Of a stretch of DNA of 64,000 bases, positions 31,976 through 42,194 are shown piece by piece; position 1 is the first letter of the stretch; the number at the start of each line of letters is the position of its first letter. The DNA lies in the NCBI GenBank assembly GCA_002049455.2, contig KV918892.1, positions 124,001-188,000 of the forward strand, read 5' to 3'. This stretch comes from Porphyra umbilicalis (lineage: Eukaryota > Rhodophyta > Bangiophyceae > Bangiales > Bangiaceae). The notes beneath the pieces were generated by a model. That model saw only the letters and a program-made list of their open reading frames with translations. It made no database searches and was not told the DNA's origin. The translations under genes and the position numbers were made by a program.

Positions 31976-34912
31976 CCAAGGGGAAGATAGCAATGACAGG
32001 ATTGGGGGGGCAGTGCCCTCGGGAGTCGTAGCGCGTAGTAGTGTGGAGGGTCTCGTTGTGTCGACGGTGCCGTGCGGCGTGTCAGAGACCACCAAACCCC
32101 ACGCGGGTCGTGTGCGTATCACCCTTGGGAGAGCCCCTTGTTCGTCAGGCCGAATCCCGATCCCCCCTTGTGGTGCAACGTCCGACAGGTCCATGCCGGT
32201 CAGCCGTCGCGTACCACCGCCGTCCCCTGAGACCGTCCATGCGATCCGATCGCATTGGTTCGCCCCCGGGTCGCGAGGGAGGCTGCCGTCCCGCCATGTG
32301 GCAGGGACGGTCGCCACCACGGCCACGTGGCTCCGACCGGGACACGTGTTGAAACCGAGAATCGGCCACGACTCGAAACTTGAAAACCACGTGTTTCGCA
32401 TGGGAAATGTCTTGGGCGAGGAAGTCGATGGCCGACCCGGCTTCTTCGACTCGTAGGCTCACACGTTGCATATACTGGTGCACCTTACGTAGGTCGAACC
32501 GACTGGCCAACTCTAGGGTGTCCTCCTCGGGGTGGTACCCCCACCAGCGGGTCCACAGTCGTAGCGTACCATCGTCAGCGACTTCATGGCCCACGAAGGC
32601 CTCCCAGACGAGCTCCTTGCCCGTGTGTTGATGTCCCTCGGGGACCAAGATGTCTTGGGGCACCCTGAGGTTCTGCAGGAGCGTCTTCGGATCCCCCGAC
32701 GGGCCCGGCGTCGCCGTCACGTGGTCGCTGCTCACCGTCTCGGGGTACCCACAGATGTCCAACCGGAACGTGCCCTCTCCGCGGGACAACACCTTGTACG
32801 GTCCGAAAGCTCGGGTCCCGAGCTTGTACTTGGTGCGCGTGTCACCATCGACGAACACCCAGTCCCCCGCGTGGACGTCCTTGTTGACCGGCCGCACGCG
32901 GGCGTCGTAAGTCCTCTTTTACCGCCGCTGTGCCAGCGTAAGGGACCGCCGTACCTTGTGGATCAGGTTACGCAGCCACGCCTGGAGGACCTCGCGGATG
33001 GCTCATGGGCTGCCGTCCGCTTCCTCGGGTGTCGGGGACCGCGCCAGCCTCCCGTGGGCCCCGTCCATGTGCAGCATCCACTTGAGCGCCGCGTGGTCCG
33101 TGCGCAACGTGAAGCGAGTCCCTTTGACGTAGGGGCGGAGAAGGAGGGACGCCCACACCACCGCTACGCACTCCCGCTCCGTCGTGCTGTAATTCCGCTC
33201 CACAGCGTTGAGGGAGCGGCTCCAATAGCCCACGGGCCGCGTGGACTGGTCGGGTTGTTCCTGCAGTAGGACCGCGCCGACCTGCCCGCGCTTGCGTCCG
33301 TGTCCAACGTGTAGGTCCCTTGCCGCCGCGGTAGGGCGAGGATGGGGGCCTCCGTGAGCCGCCTCTTGAGCTCCTCGAATGCCCCCAAGGCCTCGTCGGA
33401 CAACGTCTTCCACCGGTCGGGCCTCTTGGAACTCGTCATCGCGGCCAACGGCCGCGCCACTTGGGCGTAGTCCTTTGACGAACCTCCGATAGACGTTACA
33501 CATCCCGAGGAAGCTACGTAGGTCCTGTTTGCACCGCGGGGGAGATGCCTCCTTAAGTCCACGGATGTTCTTGTCTTGTACCTTCAGCTCCCCGCGGCCC
33601 ACGATATGGCCCAAATACTCCACCTTCTCTTGGAACAAGTGGCACTTATTGGCCTTCAGGGAGACTCCCGCGCCACGCAGCGCCGTGAAGTCCTCCCGGA
33701 GGTGTTCCACGTGTTCCCCCGCAGACTGCGAGAAGATGATGATGACGTCAAGGTACAGGATGCAGCTCTTCCACTTAAGTCCCCCGAGGATCATGTCGAT
33801 GGCCCGTTGGAAAGTCGCCGGGGCATTAGACAGACCGAAAGGAAGACGGATGTAGCGATAGGTCCCCTCGTGGCAAACAAAGGTCGTCTTGTTCCGGTCC
33901 TCGTCCGCCACGGGGATCTGCCGATACCCCGAGTTGCAGTCGAGCATCGAAAACACCTTGGCCTCCCCGAGGAAGTCGATACAATCGCTCATACGTGGCA
34001 ACGGGTACACGTCTCGCACCGTTACCTCAATGAGTTGACGGTAATCCACGCATAACCGCATCGTCCCGTCGGGTTTCGGGACCAGGACCACAGGGAAGGC
34101 CCAATCGGCGCTCGAGGGCTCGATAACCCCGAGGTCCCGTTGTCGTTGCACCTCCTTGGCGATGATGCCCTCGAAGCATGGCTCGCCCGATAGGGTTGGG
34201 CCCGCCGTGGCCGTGCCCCGGGGGTCACCTCGATCCGGTGCGGGGTGACGTCGACCTTGCCCAGTTGCCCCGCCCACAGCGCCTTGTACTCCTCGAGGAA
34301 GTCGTCCACGGCACCGCGGAGCGTACCGGGGACACCGTCCCAGTGGACCTCCGGCTTGAGACACGTTTTGTCCGGCGGGTGAGGCGGGCGTTGTCCATGG
34401 TAGATCCCCTTCTCGGCTTGCCGGCCCATCTTGACCTCCTCGTCGTGCTTGTCACGGGGGTCCACCCCCATCGTTAGGACTTCCCCCGGTTCCTCCTCCT
34501 CCTTGACGACGTGCAGCGGTCCATTGTACGCCGTCGCGGTTCCGACGACATACCTCTTGGTTAGGTGCACCGGCACATCCCCGATGTTCGTCAGGTAGAG
34601 GGACCGCGGGGTGTCGGGGGAGAACTCCGCGACGGCGTTGTGCAACAGCACCTTCCGTCGGCTCATTTGGATGGGGCGTTCCCGTGCCAGGTGGACCGCC
34701 TGCACATTGCAGCACACTTGGACCTCCTGAATGCACCGCGGGCCCACTGTTACCCCTTGTCGAAGCCGGATAGCCCCAACTTGGGCCTTCGGCTTGTTTC
34801 CTCGACGTGGGGGCGCGGGCCGCGTGTTCCCCGTCCAACTCCGCATCGCTACCGCGGACGTGCCATCGTCCCACTTGATCGTCTGTGTCTTGGGAGAGAT
34901 GGTGTCCACGTA

Positions 34913-35311
34913 TTGCTGATCCCCGAATTTTGTCCTGGTGGACAGAGACTGACTTGCGGACCGACTCTCTCCACCAATCAGATACGCCCCTGGGACTGAC
35001 TTGGTGCGCCTGATTGCTTACATGTGCCCACCCAGCCTGGAAATCGATATCAGCTCCTCTTTTTTTCTGCACTTCTGGCAAGGAGACAGTAGAAAATCTC
35101 AAGATCTCGCATGGGTAGCTTGCTCCGTGCCAAGAAAATCGGATCAAGGGGCAACCAACAGTGAGTTCTGCTGGATGCAAGGTCCTGGCATCGAATGCGG
35201 GCTTTCTATTGGCTTCGATGCCTTCTTACTGTCGTTTTCGACCAATAGAATGCTGTTATTCACAGTCAGTCTCTGTCTCTGTCCCCCAGGACAAAATTCG
35301 GGGATCAGCAA
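34913..35311. mobile_element. 399-bp MITE inserted in the chromovirus
   Basis: TIR TTGCTGATCCCCGAATTTTG at both ends, extending to about 40 bp with a small insertion in one arm; TA at 34911-34912 and 35312-35313. It interrupts the region between protease and RT of the LTR element, so it came later. Its TIR resembles the TTGCTG MITEs at 2136, 14330 and 27936. Confidence 0.88.
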
Positions 35312-37499
35312 TAGTTGCGCTGGAAGTCCCATCCGAGGATGAGCGGTACCGACAGTGCCTTGACCACGAGGAACTCATAATCCATGGCGGTCCCCCCGAC
35401 GTAGCTGGTCAGCGACTCCTCCGCGTTCACATTAAGCAGCTGCCCCGAGGCGTCACTCACTTGAGTCCGGGGCAGCGCCCGCGATGCATACTCGGTCCAC
35501 CCCTCGGGCAACATATCCGCGCGGATCACTCTGGGTCCAGGCCCAGTGTCTACCACCGCCCTCGTGGGGATGGGGGTCTGCCACGGCGCCAGCTGGTACG
35601 ACGCGCTAATACCAAAAATCTCTTTCCGTAACAGCAATAGCGTCCCCTTGAACCGCGGGCGATATCGCCCAAGGCGGCAGGGCCGGGACAGGTCACGTCG
35701 CGGTTACCCCCGGGGAGGCAAACGTGACGTGACGGGGGGCGACCGGGGAGTTGGGGCGGACAGGGGGGGTTGATAGGGATGGTGACGCCACCCCCCCTAA
35801 GCGTTTTCCGCCCCGCGGCGCCCCTTGGCCGGGGTTGCCACCGGCGGGGTGTCCCCCCCTTTCCGTCTTCGTTGACTCCGCGCCGCCCAACAGGTCGCCC
35901 AACAGCATGACCACGACGGAGTTGCGATCCGGGGCGGCGCTCGCCCCCGCGTTCCTCTGTCGGAGGCAGGTGCTCCTCGCGGCTTTCACGAGGTCCCGCT
36001 GCTTGTCCGTCAAATTCTTGCAATCAGGGACCCGGTGTCCGAGCGTCCAACACATTTAGCACAACGGGGGACCCGTCGGGGCCTCCCACCGAGGGTAGGG
36101 CGCTGCTCAGGTCGTTTGGAGCCCCGGGGTACCCGACGGCAGCACCGCGACCGTGTCGTGCGTCGCAGTGTTGTCCTCCTCCCATGGGGAGTGGAGCTGG
36201 TTGACGGGCAGGCCTCGGGGCCCCGTCGACGTCTGTCCCTTCCGCGATGATTCCCCGGGGGACCCCCGGTTAGCCAACGCCATGACGTCCTTGGCGGCCC
36301 GATACTTCCCCGCCACGTAGGTCGACAACTGCTGGTAGCTTCGTTGCGCCGAGTTGTACACGAATGCATTCGTCCGTAGGTACTGCGGTCGGCCTTGGAT
36401 CAGCTGTTGATTCATCGTCCCCTCGGAGTGGATGTTGCCGCAAAGCTCGGCGAGGCTCCGTAGGCGTACCGCGAAGGCGTCCACCCCCTCGTTGTTCACG
36501 AGCGCCGCCCGGCTAAACTTGTTCTGCGACAGCCCCAAAGCGTGCGGTTCCGCGTAGGTCGACAACACCCAATTGACCGCCGCGGGGAACGATGCAAGCG
36601 ATCCCGGTCCGCCCGCGATATCCGACCCCAGTAGATTCCCAGTGAACCGCGCCTCAGCGTCGCCCGCGAGGAAGTTGGGAATTAGGTACAAAACCATCCC
36701 CTTGGACACGTCGTTGTCATCACAGGCCTTGACGAACTGTCGGAGCCACGAGAAGACCTTGAGGGGTTCCTTCCCGTTGAACATCGGGGCACCCCCGGAG
36801 GAGAACTTCATGTTCTTGGCCGTCCGTCCCATCGTGCGGGCCTGCGACGCCCCGTAGGTCGAGTGACAGTTCCGTAGGCGGCACGATCGGTAGTCCATGA
36901 CGCCCGCGAAGAGATCGTCCGGGCACTCGAGGACCGCTAACTTGCCGGACCCCACCTTGCGCCCCACCGTCGGCGGTTCTGCCATCGCGCTTCTTTTGTT
37001 ACTTTCAAGAGATTTGAGGGCGACACAGTGTGGTGCCCCATCGAAACCGCAGCCTACGACTTGGAATGGCCGGTCGGGGATCTGGCGACACAATTATTCG
37101 GTTCGGATGGCATGTCCAACGGCTAAGACAACGAGAATCAAGCTGACACGGCCAAGTCCCAGGCTTGTGTATCACTGAAATGATGCAATTTCACGAACTC
37201 AGGAGGGACCTCGCCCCTGGTGCACTCAGGCGAGATCACTTTCAGCACAGAATGGTAAGGACAGCAGCAGACCGGCCTCCGCCGTCTATCATAGCAATCG
37301 TGCCGGTGAATTCTGCCTCTGATTGGCTGGTGCCGCACTGCGATGAAAGCATCAGAGGGACTCTGACACTGACCGTGTTTTTGCCCTGCGGCGAGGTGCG
37401 CTGAGTCGAGTTTCATTGGATAAGAGCCATGTCCTCATTGTTCTGCTCGTTTACCGTTGTGTTTCCAGCAATATGATTGGTTGGCGGTGACATCTTCTA

Positions 37500-38834
37500 C
37501 CATAAATGCCCCCAGAGCACTTGGGGGGGCGTGAAAGGCTCCAACCGCCACCACCGGCGGCCGATAAGGGCACCCCTGGCGGCCGGTGGCCATCCCCCGC
37601 CCCCGCCGCCCGTGCGGTGGCCGCGACTCAGAGTGTTGGCGCGCTCCGCCGCCGGCTGCGATGAGGCGGCAAGTAGCGGCGGCGGCAAGGAGCAGGATCG
37701 CGTCCGCGGCCTCCCGCCGCGGGGGGGCCGGGGGGGGCGGACGTGCGGGAAGGGTGCGCGGTGTCGGCGGCGGCTGCTACAAGCCGTGGCGGTGTCGGTC
37801 GTTGCGGCGGCGTCGGTCGCCGCCGCCACGCGTCGTCGCCGCCGCCGCCAATGCCCAAGGCGGCGGCGGCAGCAAGGGGCGGCGGCGATGCGGCGGTCGT
37901 CGGCCGCTGCTGCCGCGTTGTCGGCGCGGGGGGGGGGCGGACGTGCTGGGGAGGTGCGCGGTGTCGGCGGCGGCGGCGGCAAGCCGCGGCGGCGGGAGGC
38001 GACAGCGACGGAGCAGCGGCGGTAGTCTTGGCGGCAAAGGAGGTGCGCGCGGCTGGGGGGGGGGGCGGCGTTGCCTGCGCCGCGTCGACCCCGGGTGAGG
38101 GGCGGGCGCCAGTGGCGGCAAGGGGCGGCGCCGCGGCGGCTGCCGCGGATTTCGCGCCCGCAGGCGACAGGCACCCCACGCGGGGCGGCGCCGTGGCAGC
38201 CGACGTGGGCAGGCACTCGGCGGCGGCGACTCGGCGACGGTGCCTCGGCGCGGCCGGCCGCCGTCGGGCGACGGCGGGGCGACGGCGGCGGTGGCCGGCG
38301 GCAAGGTGGTGGGCTGCACCGGCGGTGGGGCGGCGGCGGGTGGCGCCGCCCCAACACGTCCCTCTGAGCCCCCTTGGGGCCTGGGGGCCGCGGCCGCGCG
38401 CGGGGCGGCCGCGCGGCGACGCGGCCGCCGCCAACTGGCGGCGGAAGCGACGGCGGCCGTCACGGTCGCCGCGCCGGCGGCCGCCGTCGGCGCCGCCCGC
38501 CGATGCGCCTGCGGCGGCAGACGCGGCAGAGGCCCCGCCGGCGGGTGTGGGCGCGGCCGCGCCCGCAGCCGACGCGCCCGCCGCGCCGCCGCCGCCGCCG
38601 AAGGCCACCGCGGTGTCGCCCGACGGGTCGGCGGAGCTGGCCGGGGGGCGGACCGCACCGGCGGCGGGCGCGGGCCGCCCCGCGGCGCCGTTGCCCGTGT
38701 GGCCGCCGCTGCGGCGGCGGCTGCCCGTGGCCAAAGCACCGCCGACGGCGGCGCGGGCGGTGGCCGACGGGCACGCGGCGGCGGGGATTGTAGTGGCGGG
38801 CGGCGGCGGCGGCGGCGTTGGCGCGGCGGCCGAC

Positions 38835-38868
<34 letters not shown>

Positions 38869-39415
38869 GCGCGGCGGCAGACGGCGGCGGCGCGGCGGCG
38901 GCCGACGGTGGCGCCGACGAGGCGGCGGCTGGTGACACGCCTTGCCCCCACGCGGTGGCGGATGCCCCCTCCCCGCTCCCGTGGCCGGCCGTCTGCCGGC
39001 CGACGCACTGCGGAACGCCTGGGACGGGTGGGCGGCGGCGGCAACGGCCAACCACGACGCCGCCGCGGGCGCCGCCGCCGCGGGTGCTGACAGCCCCGCC
39101 GCCCCCTCCCCCCCGCCGTCAAGGCGCTCGTCGCCTACGTGCTCGCCGCCGGGGGGGAGGACGCGGTGCTCGCCGACCACGCGGCGTTTTTGGTCCACCG
39201 CTACGGCGCGGGAGCGCCGCAGCTGGGGGGCGCCCTCGATGTGCGCGCGCTGCTGCGGGGGCGCCGCGCCTATGCGGCGGCGCGGTCGGCGGCGGCTGGA
39301 GGGGGGGGGGGGAGACCCCGCCGGGGGTCGCGGCCCGCCGACGTGGCGGGCCGCAGGGGGGGGGCAGGGGGCCGGCCGCCACTGCGGCCGCGGCGGCAGC
39401 GGCGTTGCGTGATCG
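37500..39415 (+). other. GC-rich, host-like block inside the chromovirus leader
   Basis: Composition jumps to that of the host gene islands, with CGG/GCC strings. Most frames are artefacts. The right end (about 38950-39350, plus) has a protein-like stretch in two adjacent frames meeting at a C run (about 39104-39118): RLPADALRNAWDGWAAAATA, then KALVAYVLAAGGEDAVLADH, AAFLVHRYGAGAPQLGGALD, VRALLRGRRAYAAARSAA. This looks like the C-terminus of a real protein that I do not recognise. The block may be a captured gene fragment or a nested insertion. Its left border is near 37510 and its right border near 39415. Confidence 0.45.
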
Positions 39416-39480
39416 ACAATGTCATTTGACTAATATGGTTGGTCGCGTGTCTGTCATTGATTAGCGCTAAATTGGATTAA
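39405..39480 (-). repeat. Unknown repeat shared with 1925-2000
   Basis: Plus-strand GCGTGATCGACAATGTCA and GGTTGGTCGCGTGTCTGTCA match the reverse complement of 1945-2000. It lies exactly at the right border of the GC-rich block. Confidence 0.55.
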
Positions 39481-40379
39481 CAAATCTGCATCAGCTGAAT
39501 AGGACTGAAACATAAGCCCAAAATCAGTGGTAAACATGTTCTGAAGATTATGCCTGAAACCGGACAAATCGGTTAGCTATCCGTTCGCGTGGGTGTCCCC
39601 TTGGATCCACCGTATGACTCTCTTCGTAGCCCCCGTTGGCGACTTCTTGACGACACAGCTCGCGCCTGTGTCGCCTCGAAGTTACCAAGAAGTAACCCGA
39701 AAAAGCGAGTAAGCAGAACCGCCGACGACGTGGTCGGCGTCGCGGTCGATTGTCGCCGGTAACGGCGAGGAAGTTGTAGACGACGATGACGACGAGGGAC
39801 TACGGTGACGCCGTGACTTCCCTTTGCTGCGGCTCTTCCGCGTTTCAACGGGGGAATCTCGGCGGGGGGCATCTTGAGCAGAGCCCACGAGGCTCGCCGC
39901 GAAGACCCGAGAAACGTCGGCCAATAACGACTTGCGGAACGTCGACAGCGCCGTGTCCAGATCTGCCATTGCCAGAGGCGTCGCCGAACCTTGATCTTGA
40001 TCCACCAATCCCGTCCGATCATCGTGACGTCGCGGGAGAAAGGCATCGGCCCCGGGCCGGACCCGCCGTACCGCTTAGCCCACGAGGTCCGCCAATGGCC
40101 GAGGCGTAGTGAAGGGAATCCCTGATCTACCCGCGGATCCCCCTATCGCAGCGACCGCTGGGGTCACCGCGGATGTACCCGCCGGCATGCCGCTAGCGAT
40201 CGCGTCCAACTTGAGGAGGTCGGGCGACGACGCTATCGTAGTGGCCGGGCGGTAATCGACGACAGACCGACACGGAGATCCACGTCGCCTTGAATTCACG
40301 AACCAACAGACGATCGGGGAACCGGCTACCCGGTACGGGCGTGGCAACAGCCGGAATCCCCTTCTGCTCCACCAAAAGT

Positions 40380-40876
40380 TGTAGCGGTTCTAGGCACCAC
40401 CACGTTGGGTCGTCGTCTTGCCGAAGTGACCTGTAGATCAGCTCGGTCAATTGAAGGAACTGCCCCGGAAATAGACCCACAGCCCAGCCTTCCCTCAACG
40501 GGAGGAGAGGATCACGGCAAAGCCCAGGGGGGAATCGTAGTCCAAAGCACAGTTGGTTTTATAAAACGACGACGGGGACGGCGCCCCCACGGTCAATAAC
40601 CCCTCCCTAATCCGAACGCCGGCGGCCAAAGTAGCTGCCCCAAATGTACCAAACAGATAAATCCCTCCAAAGCGAAACGTTCAAACAAGTAGTCGGGGGG
40701 CAGGGAAACTACAGGGGAACAGCCCCGCCCCCGACCGAAGCCAATCTCCCCGAGATCTGGACAGGTCATTCCCTTGCTGGCCCGGATCGGGATATTTTGG
40801 GACGGTCCCCCGGGGGTGTGCTGTTCACAGCTGAGGGGCCACGCCCCTTCCAATTGTGGGACCCCCGACCGCTGCA
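40380..40876 (-). repeat. 5' LTR of the chromovirus
   Basis: In minus orientation it runs from TGCAGCGGTCGGGGG to AACCGCTACA. It contains a TATA-like TTTTATAAAA (about 40557-40566). TGGTGGAGCAG follows internally, a primer-site candidate. Confidence 0.85.
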
Positions 40877-40881
40877 ATGCG

Positions 40882-41734
40882 TGTAGTCGCAACCGTTCCC
40901 CCTCCTGCGTGCCGCCAACTACCGATCGTTGCTGGCGGCGCTCTCGCTTGCGCCTCCTTCGTGGCGCACGCACTTTGCGCCCGTCGTCTTGGGCGCGCTT
41001 TTTTTGCCCCCTGAAACCTCTCGCCGGTGGTGCTAGTGCGCTCTGGGCAGTGCGCGCGCTTTTTGTCTCGTCCACTTGCGGCCAGCGGCCACCGAACCGG
41101 ACCCGTGCCCCCTTCCACACCCCGCTTTTCTTCCATTCGGCCACTCCTTGTGGCGGCGGCCGCCGCATCGGCGGCCACCGCCGGACTCTCGGAGTGCGGT
41201 GTCCGACGACAACGGCGGCCCGGTGGCGCTTAGGATGGGGGTTCTCGCGCCTTCTGCCTCGGTTCCTTGTGTGGCGGTGGTGGCAGGAAGGGCTGGACGC
41301 CGGCTGCCACCGCCGGCGGCCACCGCCAGGTTTCTGGAGGGCGCCATCCAGCCGATTGCCGCTGCAGGGTCGCGTCTGAGCGGAGATTGCCAGCGATTTT
41401 TCCTTCGGTGCCCTGTGCGGGCGGCCGCAACCTCTGTGGAAGCTGGGTGCGTGCAGTGCTCGCCGCCAGCTCGCACTGCCGGCGGCCGTCTGGGGCCGCC
41501 GATACCTTACAAAAGGGCGGCCGCCGCTGCCCTCTGCGACCGGCATGACCCACATGAGACGTGAGGACAAGACCTAGAGGCAAAGAAACCAGCGAAGGCG
41601 TCAACACAGACGCGTGGTGCAGTGAGTGGCGGTGGTCGGCCCCCATCTTGACCACTGCCGCTGCGAGTGCTGCTGCCCGCCTCCACCACCACGACCGGTG
41701 GGACCAGCGCACAGCAGACGCCGGCCGCCGCCCG
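40882..41734. other. No supported gene
   Basis: GC-rich host-like DNA just outside the LTR element; frames on both strands look compositional. Confidence 0.35.
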
Positions 41735-42194
41735 AGGCCAGACCACCGAGCCCTCAGAGGTGGGGCGGCGGCGCAACGCTCGACCTACGGCCGCCGAGCT
41801 CTCCGAGGCGGGGCGGCGGCGCGCCGCTTAGCAGACGGCCGCCGAGCCCGCGGAGGTGGACCGGTGGTGCGCCGCCCGCCGAGGTGGACCGGTGGTGCGC
41901 CGCCCAACCAACGGCCGTCAAGCCCACCGAGGTGGGGCGGCGGCGCGCCGCTCAACCATCGGCAGCCGAGCCTACCGAGGTGGGGTGGCGGCGCGCCGCT
42001 TGACAGACGGCCGCCACGCCCGCCGAGGTGGACCGGCGGTGCGCCGCTCGACCGACGGCCACCAAGCCCGCCGAGGTGGACCGGCGGCGCGCCACTCAAC
42101 CAACGGCCTTCAAGCCCGCAGAGGTGGGGCGACGGCGCGCCGCTTGTCCGTCGGCCGTCAAGCCCGCCGAGGTGGGGCGGCGGCGCGCCGCTGC
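41735..42194 (+). repeat. 48-bp minisatellite, about nine units
   Basis: The unit reads roughly GAGGTGGACCGGCGGTGCGC, then CGCTCGACCGACGGCC, then AAGCCCGCC. Because 48 is a multiple of three, plus (ARRGGPAVRRSTDGHQ) and minus (SGAPPVHLGGLGGRRS) both stay open as 16-residue repeats. It joins abruptly to the retroelement at about 42195. One unit near 41870 is shortened. Confidence 0.85.

Larger units (their letters stand above)
29279..40876 (-). mobile_element. Ty3/gypsy chromovirus-type LTR retroelement, 11.6 kb, broken, with insertions
   Basis: Two direct repeats of about 498 bp (29279-29776 and 40380-40876) start TG and end CA in minus orientation. They are flanked by the 5-bp duplication ATGCG (29274-29278 and 40877-40881), so one insertion explains both. 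Reading on minus: 5' LTR, a TGGTGGAGCAG primer-site candidate just inside it, and a leader with a small ORF (39682-40008). Next come gag (from 36985), a zinc-knuckle region (about 36000), an aspartic protease (AVVDTG, about 35530), RT and RNase H (about 33.0-34.3 kb), and a GPY/F-like integrase tail with a chromodomain (about 32.45-32.9 kb). An antisense ORF, a purine-rich GAGGGGG tract and the 3' LTR follow. LTRs are about 92% alike by a rough hand count, so the insertion is not recent. The copy is broken, with roughly half a dozen or more breaks, and holds a MITE and a GC-rich block as insertions. Confidence 0.85.

Noticed and set aside
30575-32401. 608-codon minus frame opposite the 544-aa ORF
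   Set aside because: Mirror of GC-rich third positions; Gly/Arg/Thr-rich with no motif, while the plus frame has normal composition.
37743-39464. 573-codon plus frame and 475-codon minus frame over the same DNA
   Set aside because: Both are poly-Ala/Pro/Arg products of CGG/GCC runs. Only the last 400 bp has a protein-like segment, and that is in other frames.
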